Shown here: piece by piece, positions 25,040-33,347 of the stretch | How positions within the stretch are numbered: position 1 is the first letter of the stretch | How the letters are laid out: the number at the start of each line of letters is the position of its first letter | Assembly: GCA_014360565.1 (NCBI GenBank) | Contig: JACIXH010000024.1 | Location: forward strand, 1-39,062 | Reading direction: 5' to 3' | DNA from: Nocardia sp. | GTDB taxonomy: Bacteria; Actinomycetota; Actinomycetes; Mycobacteriales; Mycobacteriaceae | Length of the DNA stretch: 39,062 bases | The notes under the pieces: model-generated | Told to the model about the DNA's origin: nothing | Seen by the model: only the letters and a program-made list of their open reading frames with translations | The model's database searches: none | Translations under genes and position numbers: made by a program

Positions 25040-25966
25040 ATGAACGCCACAGGTAAGTTCGCCGGATTCGCCCTCGGCCTCGCGGCGGTCTTCGGGATCG
25101 CTCTGGCCGCCGGCGCCCTGGTCGGTCCGGAACCCTCCGAACCGGCCGGGCACGGCGAGCACGAGACCGCGGCGGCACCCGCCGCCGACCTGCCCGGCGG
25201 GCTGCTGGTCACCGACCAGGGCTACACGCTGGCGCTCGACAAGCCGAACACCACGACCGCGGCACAGGCGCCGATCGCCTTCCGCATCCTCGATGCCACC
25301 GGCGCTCCGGTGACGAAATACCAGACCAGCCATGACAAGGATCTGCACCTGATCGTCGTCCGGCGCGATATGGCCGGTTTCCAGCACGTGCACCCGGTGC
25401 TGGATCCGGCCGGAACCTGGACCGTCCCGCTGAACCTGAGCCGGGCCGGTGACTACCGGGTCTTCGCCGACTTCACCCCCGCGGGCGGGTCGAACCTGAC
25501 GCTCGGCGCCGATCTGCGCGTAGCAGGCAATTACGACGTGCAGGCTCTGCCCGCTCCGGCCGCCACCGCACAAGTCGGCGAGTACACGGTCGCGCTAAAC
25601 GGCACGGTCGCACCGGGCACTGCGTCGAAGGTGACGCTCTCGGTCAGCCGCAACGGCAGCCCGGTGACCGACCTCGAGCCCTACCTCGGCGCCTATGGCC
25701 ACCTGGTCGCACTCCGGGCCGCCGACCTCGCCTACCTGCACGTTCACCCCGAAGGCGCACCCGGCGACGGCCTCACCCCGGCCGGACCCGGCATCGACTT
25801 CGTGGTGAACGCGCCGACCGCGGGCGACTACCGCCTGTTCCTCGACTTCCAGCACCAGGGCGTGGTGCGCACGGCCGAGTTCACCGTGCACGTCGCCCAG
25901 CCGGATTCCAGCGCGCCCGTTACCGCACCGACCAGCGAGCCCGGCGCACCCAGCCACGGTCACTGA
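25040..25966 (+). CDS. Extracytoplasmic duplicated HVHP-motif protein of the copper operon
   Basis: A 308-residue membrane-anchored or secreted protein of unknown exact role. One N-terminal hydrophobic segment (7-28) is followed by a His/Glu-rich stretch (GHGEHE, 38-42) and two similar beta-rich units, about 62-163 and 182-285. Each unit has YTxAL, then HLIVVRRD...FQHVHP (His115, His117, His118 region) or HLVALRAAD...YLHVHP (His234, His236), then AGDYRxFxDF. The C terminus ends SHGH. The protein lies between copZ and copA, preceded by AAGGAG. Paired His-x-His-Pro motifs on an outer domain suggest periplasmic or wall-side copper binding (inference). I have not matched it to a characterised family. 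Confidence 0.85.
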   Translation: MNATGKFAGFALGLAAVFGIALAAGALVGPEPSEPAGHGEHETAAAPAADLPGGLLVTDQGYTLALDKPNTTTAAQAPIAFRILDATGAPVTKYQTSHDKDLHLIVVRRDMAGFQHVHPVLDPAGTWTVPLNLSRAGDYRVFADFTPAGGSNLTLGADLRVAGNYDVQALPAPAATAQVGEYTVALNGTVAPGTASKVTLSVSRNGSPVTDLEPYLGAYGHLVALRAADLAYLHVHPEGAPGDGLTPAGPGIDFVVNAPTAGDYRLFLDFQHQGVVRTAEFTVHVAQPDSSAPVTAPTSEPGAPSHGH

Positions 25967-26043
25967 CCAGGGTCCGGGACCTGCGTCCCCCTCACCGCAA
26001 ACATTCAGCAAGAATCGATATCAGGAAACGATCGGAGCATCCC

Positions 26044-28299
26044 ATGACCGCCGTGACACACCCACCGGGCACCGGCCAGGTAGAACTGGTGATCGGTGGC
26101 ATGACCTGCGCTTCCTGCGCGAACCGCATCGAGAAGAAGCTCAACAAGCTCGACGGGGTCACCGCCACGGTCAACTACGCCACCGAGAAGGCACGCGTCG
26201 ACTTCACCGGTGACATCTCCCCCGAGGAGCTGATCACCACCGTTGAGCAGGCCGGCTACACCGCAGCACTGCCCGCCCCGAAGAAGACCGAGTCCGACGA
26301 GGCCCCCGCCGCCGAAGCGGACCCGACAGCCTCGCTGCGCAGCAGGCTGACGGTGTCGGCGCTGCTCACCATTCCGGTGATCGCGATGGCCATGATCCCG
26401 GCGCTGCAGTTCACCAACTGGCAATGGCTCTCGCTCACCCTGGCCGCGCCGGTCGTGATCTGGGGTGCGCTGCCGTTCCACAAGGCAGCGTGGACCAACC
26501 TCAAGCACGGCACCGCCACCATGGACACGCTGGTGTCGATGGGCACCCTCGCCGCGCTCGGCTGGTCGCTGTACGCCCTGTTCTGGGGCACAGCGGGCAC
26601 GCCGGGAATGAAGCACCCGTTCGAACTCACCATCGCGCGGATGGACGGCAGCGGCAGCATCTACCTCGAAGCTGCGGCGGGCGTGACGACGTTCATCCTG
26701 GCCGGACGGTATTTCGAGGCGCGCTCGAAGCGGCGCGCAGGCGCTGCGCTCAAGGCGCTGCTCGAGCTCGGCGCGAAGGACGTGGCGATCCTTCGCGACG
26801 GTGTCGAGACGCGAATCCCGGTGGAGCAGTTGGCTGTCGGTGACGAGTTCGTCGTCCGGCCCGGTGAGAAGATCGCCACCGACGGTGTGGTGACCGAGGG
26901 TTCCTCGGCCGTCGACGCGTCCATGCTGACCGGCGAGTCGGTGCCGGTGGAGGTCGGCGTCGACGATGCTGTCACCGGCGCCACCGTGAATGTCGGCGGG
27001 CGACTGCTCGTGCGGGCCACCAGGATCGGCTCCGACACCCAGCTCGCCCAGATGGCACAGCTGGTGGAAGACGCACAGACCGGCAAGGCGCAGGCGCAAC
27101 GGCTGGCCGACAGGATCTCGGGCATCTTCGTCCCGATCGTCATCGCGCTCGCCGTCGCCACGCTCGGATTCTGGCTCGGTACCGGTGGTTCCGTCGCCGC
27201 CGCCTTCACCGCGGGCGTCGCGGTACTGATCATCGCCTGCCCCTGCGCCCTCGGTCTGGCCACCCCGACCGCACTGATGGTCGGCACCGGACGCGGCGCG
27301 CAGCTCGGCATCCTGATCAAGGGCCCCGAGGTACTGGAATCGACCCGCAAGGTCGACACCATCGTGCTGGACAAGACCGGCACCGTCACCACCGGCAAGA
27401 TGACCCTGCTCGACGTGCTGCCCGCCGAGGGCGAGGAGCGCGGCCGGGTGCTGGAACTGGCCGGTGCGCTGGAACATTCGTCGGAGCACCCGATCGCGCA
27501 GGCGATCGCCAAGGGCGCGCAGGAGGAGTTCGGCACGCTGCTGCCGGTCGAGGGTTTCGCCAACATCGAAGGTCTCGGCGTGCAGGGCGTGGTGAGCGGT
27601 TCCGCGGTGATCGTCGGCCGGGCGCGGCTGCTGGCCGACTGGTCGCAGCCACTGCCGGAGCACCTGGAAACCGCGATGACGGAAGCGGAGTCGGCGGGTA
27701 AGACCGCGGTCGCCGTGGCCTGGGACGGAAAGGCGCGCGGTGTCCTCGTTGTCGCCGATGCGGTGAAACCGACCTCGGCCCAGGCCATCTCGCAGTTCCG
27801 CGAGCTCGGCCTGACCCCGATCCTGCTCACCGGTGACAATGCGCGCGCCGCGCGCACCATCGGCGACGAGGTAGGCATCGACGAGGTGATCGCCGAGGTG
27901 CTGCCCCAGGACAAGGTCGACACCGTCAAGCGGCTGCAGGCCGAGGGCAAGGTCGTCGCGATGGTCGGCGACGGCGTCAACGACGCGGCCGCCCTGGCCC
28001 AGGCCGATCTGGGCCTGTCGATGGGCACCGGCACCGATGTCGCCATCGAGGCCAGCGACCTGACCCTGGTCCGCGGTGACCTGCGCGCCGCTGCCGACGC
28101 GATCCGGCTGTCCCGGCGCACGCTGGCCACGATCAAGGGCAACCTGTTCTGGGCCTTCGCCTACAACGTGGCGGCGATCCCGCTGGCCATGGCGGGACTG
28201 CTCAACCCGATGCTGGCCGGCGCCGCGATGGCGTTCAGCTCGGTGTTCGTGGTGAGCAACAGCCTGCGTCTGCGCCGGTTCAAGTCGACGGCACAGTAG
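26044..28299 (+). CDS. copA: Copper-exporting P1B-type ATPase CopA
   Basis: A 751-residue Cu(I) efflux ATPase in the inner membrane. One N-terminal HMA domain with GMTCASC (Cys22, Cys25), then the P1B core: eight helices, the actuator TGE (296-298), the transport-site CPC motif (399-401, in ACPCALG), the phosphorylated Asp443 in DKTGT, the His-Pro motif of EHSSEHP, and GDGVND (642-647). The C-terminal helices carry [12 protein letters not shown] and [17 protein letters not shown], which hold the remaining Cu(I) ligands typical of CopA (Tyr-Asn, Met-Ser-Ser). All catalytic elements are intact. Third gene of the CsoR-type operon, followed by a strong terminator. Confidence 0.97.
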   Translation: MTAVTHPPGTGQVELVIGGMTCASCANRIEKKLNKLDGVTATVNYATEKARVDFTGDISPEELITTVEQAGYTAALPAPKKTESDEAPAAEADPTASLRSRLTVSALLTIPVIAMAMIPALQFTNWQWLSLTLAAPVVIWGALPFHKAAWTNLKHGTATMDTLVSMGTLAALGWSLYALFWGTAGTPGMKHPFELTIARMDGSGSIYLEAAAGVTTFILAGRYFEARSKRRAGAALKALLELGAKDVAILRDGVETRIPVEQLAVGDEFVVRPGEKIATDGVVTEGSSAVDASMLTGESVPVEVGVDDAVTGATVNVGGRLLVRATRIGSDTQLAQMAQLVEDAQTGKAQAQRLADRISGIFVPIVIALAVATLGFWLGTGGSVAAAFTAGVAVLIIACPCALGLATPTALMVGTGRGAQLGILIKGPEVLESTRKVDTIVLDKTGTVTTGKMTLLDVLPAEGEERGRVLELAGALEHSSEHPIAQAIAKGAQEEFGTLLPVEGFANIEGLGVQGVVSGSAVIVGRARLLADWSQPLPEHLETAMTEAESAGKTAVAVAWDGKARGVLVVADAVKPTSAQAISQFRELGLTPILLTGDNARAARTIGDEVGIDEVIAEVLPQDKVDTVKRLQAEGKVVAMVGDGVNDAAALAQADLGLSMGTGTDVAIEASDLTLVRGDLRAAADAIRLSRRTLATIKGNLFWAFAYNVAAIPLAMAGLLNPMLAGAAMAFSSVFVVSNSLRLRRFKSTAQ

Positions 28300-28309
28300 T
28301 TCACGCAGC

Positions 28310-28347
28310 AGGGCGGGGCGGCAGATCTCTTGCCGCCCCGCCCTTTT
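28310..28347 (+). terminator. Rho-independent terminator after copA
   Basis: A 14-bp perfect stem (28310-28323 with 28331-28344) with a 7-base loop is followed by TTTT, ten bases past the copA stop. It closes the copper island. Confidence 0.92.
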
Positions 28348-28379
28348 GCGTCGTCGTGTGACTCAGCTCACCCTTGTGG

Positions 28380-28393
28380 TTGACCTCGGGTCA
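28380..28393. promoter_or_regulatory. MerR-type operator dyad before the serine hydrolase operon
   Basis: TTGACC-tcg-GGTCA forms a 5-3-5 inverted repeat with TTGACC as candidate -35. Its shape matches the dyad before the TipA-like gene. The MerR regulator encoded two genes on is the natural candidate to bind it. No clear -10 box was seen. Confidence 0.5.
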
Positions 28394-28451
28394 GGGTGGA
28401 GCCTCGTTTCAACGGCACAGAGCCGGGACATCTGATTCGAGGAGAGCCATC

Positions 28452-29582
28452 ATGAGCACGAAAAGCATTGCGCGACAGGATCTGCAGCAGCTCATCGAGG
28501 AGACCGTCGCTGCCGGGTTCCTCGCGGTGTCGCTGCGGGTGCGCGACGAGCGGGGCGAATGGGCCGGTAGCGCCGGCGTGAGCGAACTCGGTGGGACCGC
28601 GCGGCCGCCGGTCGACGGGCACGTCCGGATCGGCAGCAACACCAAGACCTTCACCGCGACCGTGGTTCTGCAATTGGTCGCCGAGGGCCGCATCGACCTG
28701 GACGCGCCGATGCTGCGCTACCTGCCCGAGTTCGCTCTGGACGAGCGGATCACCGTGCGAATGGTGTTGCAGCACACCAGCGGAGTGTTCAATTTCACCG
28801 GCGAGTTCTACGAGGACGGAACCGTCGTCGCCGGGATCCCCTCCACGATCGCGGGCAAGGAATGGGTGGACAAGCGCTTCGCGACCTACCTACCCGAGGA
28901 ACTGGTCACGCTGGCCCTGTCGAAGCCGGCGCGGTTCGAGCCGGGGACCGGTTGGAGCTACTCCAACACCAACTACGTCATCGCCCGGCTGCTGGTGGAG
29001 AAGGTCACCGGCAACTCACTCGCCGCGGAGATGGACCGGCTGATCATCGGCCCGCTCGGCCTGACCGGCACGGTGCTGCCCGGCGCCTCGACCGAACTGC
29101 CCGAGCCGCACCCGCACGCCTACTTCCGGTATGCCGACGGCGAGGAGCAGCGCGTCGTCGATGTCACCGAGCACAACCCGTCGTGGGTATCCACCGGCGG
29201 CGACATGATCTCGACCACCGCCGACCTGCAGACCTTCATCACCGCGCTGGTGGGTGGCGAGCTCGTGCCCGCGGCGCTGCTGGCCCAGATGTACACCACC
29301 CACGCCACCGGCATCCCGAACATGGAGTACGGACTCGGTGTCTTCGTGCAGCGGACCGCCGGTGGCGCCACCGTCATCACCCACAACGGCGGCATAGCGG
29401 GCTTCGCGGCACTGATGTACAGCACGCCCGACCGGAGCAGGACCATGACCGCGTTCCTGACCTGCGTGGACGACGCCGACCTGACCATCGCGCCCGCATT
29501 CCAGACCGTGCAGAAGGCACTGGTCGACGCGGTGTTCGACGCACCCTCAGCCGGAAATCCGGTCGCGGACAAGGCAAGCTGA
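28452..29582 (+). CDS. Serine hydrolase, class C beta-lactamase/DD-peptidase fold
   Basis: A 376-residue penicillin-recognising-fold serine hydrolase. The three active-site motifs are present: SxxK as SNTK (Ser62, Lys65), YxN as YSN (Tyr170, Asn172) and HxG as HNG (His311, Gly313). Other family marks are VLQHTSGVFNF and TGGDMISTTADLQ. Relatives are the Streptomyces R61 DD-peptidase and EstB-type esterases. No signal peptide is visible, so it may act in the cytosol as an esterase or peptidase rather than on the wall. The frame is open from 28374; the ATG at 28452 follows GAGGAG. A MerR regulator follows after four bases, so both are likely one regulated unit. Confidence 0.92.
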   Translation: MSTKSIARQDLQQLIEETVAAGFLAVSLRVRDERGEWAGSAGVSELGGTARPPVDGHVRIGSNTKTFTATVVLQLVAEGRIDLDAPMLRYLPEFALDERITVRMVLQHTSGVFNFTGEFYEDGTVVAGIPSTIAGKEWVDKRFATYLPEELVTLALSKPARFEPGTGWSYSNTNYVIARLLVEKVTGNSLAAEMDRLIIGPLGLTGTVLPGASTELPEPHPHAYFRYADGEEQRVVDVTEHNPSWVSTGGDMISTTADLQTFITALVGGELVPAALLAQMYTTHATGIPNMEYGLGVFVQRTAGGATVITHNGGIAGFAALMYSTPDRSRTMTAFLTCVDDADLTIAPAFQTVQKALVDAVFDAPSAGNPVADKAS

Positions 29583-29586
29583 ACGA

Positions 29587-30390
29587 ATGCGGAACGGGGT
29601 CACGATCGGGCAGGCGGCGGCGTTCGTCGGTGTCACGGTGAAGACGGTGCGCCATTATCACAAGCTCGAACTGGTCGCCGAGCCCGATCGGGACAGCTCC
29701 GGGTACCGCCGCTACGGGTCGGCGGAGCTGTTGCGGCTGGTCAAGGTCAGAACGCTGGCCGAGGCCGGGGTGCCGCTCGCCGAGATCGAGCCACTGCTCG
29801 ACGCCGACGCCGACCGGTTCGCCACCGCGCTGGCCGAGGTCGAACGTCAGCTCACCGCGCGAATCGACGAGCTGAGCGCCCGGCGGGCCACCCTGCACCG
29901 GCTGACCGACGGCAACCGGGCACTGCTGCCCGATCGGGCGGTGGCACTGCTCGAACGGTTCCCCGAGCTCGGCTTTCCGGCCGACGAAGTGGCCGCGACC
30001 AGGGAGGGCTGGGTACTGGCCATGGCATTGGTGCCGGAGCGTTTCGACGACTACCTCACCGATGTCGAGAATGCCATCGAGGACCCGCGGTACGTCGCGC
30101 TGTTCCGGCAGGGCGTGGAAGCCAGGAGCTGGGAGCCCGACGATCCCCGGATCGACGGACTCGCCACCGCCCTGGTCGAACAACTGCTCGCCAACCCCGC
30201 GCAGCTACGGGTCGTCACCGGTCTGCAGGCCCGCACCGACGCCGCGACCCGCTACCAGATGATCGCCCATCACGATCAGGAGCAGACCTCGACGGTCGGC
30301 AGGCTGGCCGCACTCATCGAGGCGAAACTGCGGGCCGCCGGTATCTATATCCCCCGGGCCGGCTCCCACCGACCCGAGGTGAACTCGTGA
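29587..30390 (+). CDS. MerR-family transcriptional regulator
   Basis: A 267-residue regulator. MerR winged helix-turn-helix at 4-75 (VTIGQAAAFVGVTVKTVRHYHKLELV, SGYRRYGSAELLRLVKV, in overlapping parts), coiled coil at 80-115, then a helical C-terminal domain of about 150 residues that I do not recognise (EGWVLAMALVPERFDDYL, HHDQEQTSTVGRLAALI). There are no cysteines, so it is not a metal or thiol sensor of the classical kind. It starts four bases after the hydrolase stop and overlaps the next gene by four bases (GTGA). It probably controls its own operon through the dyad at 28380-28393. Confidence 0.92.
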   Translation: MRNGVTIGQAAAFVGVTVKTVRHYHKLELVAEPDRDSSGYRRYGSAELLRLVKVRTLAEAGVPLAEIEPLLDADADRFATALAEVERQLTARIDELSARRATLHRLTDGNRALLPDRAVALLERFPELGFPADEVAATREGWVLAMALVPERFDDYLTDVENAIEDPRYVALFRQGVEARSWEPDDPRIDGLATALVEQLLANPAQLRVVTGLQARTDAATRYQMIAHHDQEQTSTVGRLAALIEAKLRAAGIYIPRAGSHRPEVNS

Positions 30391-31043
30391 CGACCGTCCA
30401 ACGTGTCTGGTACGCCGCCTACGGCTCCAACCTGCACGCGCAGCGGTTCGCCTACTACCGGCGGGGCGGCACACCGCCCGGCACCGACCACACCTATCCC
30501 GGGTTCCGCGACCCGTCGGCCCCGGCCGCTACGGTGCCGCTCATGCTGCCGGGGAGCCTGTATTTCGCCTGGCAGAGCCCGGTCTGGACCGGCGGGGTCG
30601 GCTTCTACGCGGCGCGACCGGCCACCGGTTGGCCGATCGGCGTCGCAGCGCGCGGGTACCTGCTGACCGTCGGCCAGTTCGGTGACCTGCTCGCCCAAGA
30701 GATGTACCGGACCCCGGCCACCGACTTCGACCCGGCACCGGTACTCGCCGAAGATTCGGTGCGGCTGGGGCCGGGTCGGTACGAGACGGTGGTGCACGCG
30801 GGTACGCACGAGGGGATCGCGATCCTCACCCTCACCTCGCCATGGGATCCCGAGACCGTTGCTCTGCGACGCCCCGCTGCCCGGTACCTGACGATGATCG
30901 GCGCCGGGCTGCGCGAATCGCACGGCTGGGATACCGATCGCGTCATCGAGTACCTGCGGGTGCGGCCCGGCATCGCCGAGCACTGGAACGACGTCGACCT
31001 GCGTGGAGCGCTGCTGCGCGGCACCGGACTCGAGTCGCCCTAG
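30387..31043 (+). CDS. Gamma-glutamylcyclotransferase-like (YGSNL) protein
   Basis: A 218-residue cytosolic protein. The N-terminal WYAAYGSNLHAQRF carries the YGSNL signature of the GGCT/AIG2 fold (residues 12-16), which binds the glutamyl substrate backbone. Further in are GVGFYAARP, ARGYLLTVGQFGDL and LTLTSPW. I cannot assign the catalytic glutamate with confidence, so the reaction (5-oxoproline release or another amide cleavage) is uncertain. The GTG start overlaps the MerR stop, indicating coupling. It is followed after 61 bases by the lipase-maturation-factor-like gene. Confidence 0.82.
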   Translation: MTTVQRVWYAAYGSNLHAQRFAYYRRGGTPPGTDHTYPGFRDPSAPAATVPLMLPGSLYFAWQSPVWTGGVGFYAARPATGWPIGVAARGYLLTVGQFGDLLAQEMYRTPATDFDPAPVLAEDSVRLGPGRYETVVHAGTHEGIAILTLTSPWDPETVALRRPAARYLTMIGAGLRESHGWDTDRVIEYLRVRPGIAEHWNDVDLRGALLRGTGLESP

Positions 31044-31104
31044 ATTTCGCCTGCCGTTCGCGGGTACACCACCCTTGCGGGACTCGACCACCGGGAGTGC
31101 ACGG

Positions 31105-32535
31105 ATGGACTGGTTCACTGCACCGGAGTACTGGCAGGGCAGGCTGATCTTCCAGCGTGGTCTGGCGGTTGTGTATGCCCTGGCCTTCCTGGCGGCCGCC
31201 CTGCAATTTCGCGCGTTGCTCGGTGAGCGCGGGATGCTACCCATCCCCCGATACCTGGCCAGGACGCCGTTTCGCCGGTCACCGAGCCTGTTCCATCTGC
31301 ACTATTCCGATCGGTTCTACGCCGCAGTCGCCTGGTTCGGGGCGGCGCTCGCGGTCGCTGTCGCCCTCGGTGTCGCCGATCTCATCCCCTTGTGGGCGGG
31401 GATGGCGCTGTGGTTCGTGCTGTGGGTGCTGTACGTGTCGATCGTCAACGTCGGGCAGCAGTGGTATTCCTTCGGCTGGGAATCGTTGCTGCTCGAGGCC
31501 GGTTTTCTGGCGATCTTCCTCGGCAACGACACAGTCGCGCCGCCGCTGCTCGTGCTGCTGGCCGCGCGCTGGCTGGTGTTCCGGGTCGAGTTCGGGGCCG
31601 GGCTGATCAAGATGCGCGGCGATCGGTGCTGGCGGGATCTGACCTGCCTGTACTACCACCACGAGACCCAGCCGATGCCAGGTCCGCTGAGCTGGTTCTT
31701 CCACCATCTGCCCCGGCCGCTGCACCGGGTCGAAGTGGCCGCCAATCACTTCGCACAGCTGATCGTGCCGTTCGGGCTGTTCGCGCCGCAGCCGGTGGCA
31801 GGTATCGCGGCGATCATCATCATCGTCACCCAGCTGTGGCTGGTGCTGTCGGGCAATTTCGCCTGGCTGAACTGGGTGACCCTGCTCTTGGCGACCACCG
31901 CAGTCAGCGCATACCCGCTACTGCCGGACGCGCCGCCGGTCGCCGAGCCGCCGGGGTGGTTCATCGGCGCGGGGATCGCGTTCACCGCGATGGTCATCGT
32001 GCTGAGCTTCTGGCCGGTGCGTAATCTGCTCTCCGCACAGCAGGCGATGAACGCCTCGTTCGACCCATTGCACCTGGTCAACTCCTACGGTGCGTTCGGC
32101 AGCATCACCCGTGTCCGGCAGGAGATCGTGTTCGAGGGCACCGACGGCACCCACCTCGAACCGGACACGGTGTGGCGCGAATACGAGTTCAAGGGCAAAC
32201 CCGGCGACCTCCGCTCTTGCCCGCGTCAGTGGGCGCCGTATCACCTGCGACTGGACTGGCTGATGTGGTTCGCCGCCCTGTCGCCCTCGTACGCGCGATC
32301 CTGGGCATTGCCGTTGGTCGTACGCCTGCTCGACAACGACCCCGACACCTTGCGCCTGCTGCGGCACTGTCCCTTCCCCGACGCGCCCCCGCACTACCTG
32401 CGCGCCCGCCTGTACGAGTACCACTTCAGTACGCCCACCGAACTGATGCGCGAGCGGATCTGGTGGCGGCGAACCCTGATCGGGGAGTTCTTGGCGCCGG
32501 TGAGTCACGAACTGCTCGAGCGGCGCAGGCAATGA
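31105..32535 (+). CDS. Lipase maturation factor (LMF) family membrane protein
   Basis: A 476-residue polytopic membrane protein resembling vertebrate LMF1/LMF2. Marks: FQRGLAVVYALAFLAA, GQQWYSFGWESLLLEAGFL, FGAGLIKMRGDRCWRDLTCL, HHETQPMPGPLSWFFHHLP, LVNSYGAFGSITRVRQEIVFEG and RQWAPYHLRLDWLMWF. In animals LMF1 helps lipases fold in the endoplasmic reticulum; the bacterial role is unknown. The frame is open from 31003, but the ATG at 31105 after GGGAG is preferred. It ends two bases before a bidirectional terminator. No lipase gene is adjacent; the serine hydrolase three genes upstream is the only hydrolase nearby. Confidence 0.93.
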   Translation: MDWFTAPEYWQGRLIFQRGLAVVYALAFLAAALQFRALLGERGMLPIPRYLARTPFRRSPSLFHLHYSDRFYAAVAWFGAALAVAVALGVADLIPLWAGMALWFVLWVLYVSIVNVGQQWYSFGWESLLLEAGFLAIFLGNDTVAPPLLVLLAARWLVFRVEFGAGLIKMRGDRCWRDLTCLYYHHETQPMPGPLSWFFHHLPRPLHRVEVAANHFAQLIVPFGLFAPQPVAGIAAIIIIVTQLWLVLSGNFAWLNWVTLLLATTAVSAYPLLPDAPPVAEPPGWFIGAGIAFTAMVIVLSFWPVRNLLSAQQAMNASFDPLHLVNSYGAFGSITRVRQEIVFEGTDGTHLEPDTVWREYEFKGKPGDLRSCPRQWAPYHLRLDWLMWFAALSPSYARSWALPLVVRLLDNDPDTLRLLRHCPFPDAPPHYLRARLYEYHFSTPTELMRERIWWRRTLIGEFLAPVSHELLERRRQ

Positions 32536-32536
32536 G

Positions 32537-32564
32537 AAAAGCCCGGCACGATGGCCGGGCTTTT
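32537..32564. terminator. Bidirectional terminator between LMF gene and tRNA-Gly
   Basis: AAAAGCCCGGC (32537-32547) pairs over 11 bp with GCCGGGCTTTT (32554-32564), so both strands end the hairpin with a T-run. It lies two bases past the LMF stop and five bases past the tRNA 3' end on the other strand. Confidence 0.9.
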
Positions 32565-32569
32565 CGTTG

Positions 32570-32641
32570 AGCGGATGACGAGATTCGAACTCGCGACCCT
32601 CACCTTGGCAAGGTGATGCGCTACCACTGCGCCACATCCGC
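32570..32641 (-). tRNA. tRNA-Gly (anticodon GCC)
   Basis: A 72-base cloverleaf on the minus strand: acceptor GCGGATG with CATCCGC, D-stem GCGC/GCGC, anticodon stem TCACC/GGTGA around loop TTGCCAA (anticodon GCC), five-base variable loop, T-arm GCGAG-TTCGAAT-CTCGT with one G-T pair, discriminator T. CCA is not encoded. It reads GGC/GGU codons. No duplicated 3' end (att-like repeat) was noticed nearby. Confidence 0.97.
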
Positions 32642-32868
32642 GTGCCTTCCGAGGCCTTTCCGGCGACCGCCGGTGACTTCGTCGTGCGAGAAGGAACTTT
32701 AGCGCGAAACTCCCGAACTACGAAATCCGGGCTCACCGAGAACAGGCGCCTACGGTGAGACCAACGGCCGACGCGCATCGTTAAGCCGACACCAAGCTTG
32801 TGGAAATCATTGCGAGGGAGGGTCTTTCGTAGGGCGGTTGCGACCGCGGGAATCATAGGGGGAACTGC

Positions 32869-33291
32869 ATGAAGACTCTGGGGATGATCGCGGCGGGCAT
32901 CGCGGTGACGGCGGTGGCCGTCCTGGGGGCCGGGCCCGCGCAGGCCGGCTTCACCGATCCGGTGGAGCTCACCGACAGCGGGGAGAACGTCGAGGACGAG
33001 GGGTTCGGAGAGAACGCGGTCAACCGGGCCGACCCGGGCTCGTGTCTGGTCGTGCAGAACCACACGGGTGGGCGGGTGACGCTGCGGTTGAACTACCCGA
33101 CCAGCGGCGGGAAGTGGCAGTTCAACCACGACCAGGTCGGCGTGCTGACGCGCAACGGCAAGGTGGTGACCTCGCCGTCGGGGAATTGGCATGTGCGGAC
33201 GAACCCGCCGATCAGGTTCGACTGGGTCTACGACGGCAACATGAACACCCGTATCGGTTGCAACGGCTCGTGGGTCCTGACGATGAACTGA
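32869..33291 (+). CDS. Small secreted protein of unknown function
   Basis: A 140-residue exported protein, not recognised. A clear signal peptide (1-26) ends PAQA before Gly27. The mature part of about 114 residues has an acidic start (DSGENVEDEGFGEN), two cysteines (Cys59 and Cys131) that could form a disulfide, and a beta-rich, aromatic region (GGKWQFNHDQVGVL, GNWHVRTNPPIRFDWVYDGN). It might be a small beta-sandwich wall or secreted protein. The ATG is preceded by AGGGGG. The 227 bases upstream (32642-32868) hold no gene and presumably carry its promoter and that of the divergent tRNA. Confidence 0.85.
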   Translation: MKTLGMIAAGIAVTAVAVLGAGPAQAGFTDPVELTDSGENVEDEGFGENAVNRADPGSCLVVQNHTGGRVTLRLNYPTSGGKWQFNHDQVGVLTRNGKVVTSPSGNWHVRTNPPIRFDWVYDGNMNTRIGCNGSWVLTMN

Positions 33292-33297
33292 GCCGAC

Positions 33298-33328
33298 GGG
33301 TCCGGCGCGCCGCCACGCGCCGGAACCC
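33298..33328. terminator. GC-rich hairpin between convergent genes
   Basis: CCGGCGCG (33302-33309) pairs with CGCGCCGG (33316-33323), extended by GGGT/AACCC with one bulged A. It sits between the secreted-protein stop and the convergent oxidoreductase stop, a terminator position, but lacks a T-run. Confidence 0.5.
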
Positions 33329-33347
33329 GGCCGGGTGAGCTGCCCGG

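Noticed and set aside
26005..28142. Minus-strand frames opposite copA
   Set aside because: The sense strand has every P1B ATPase motif; the antisense translations lack any.
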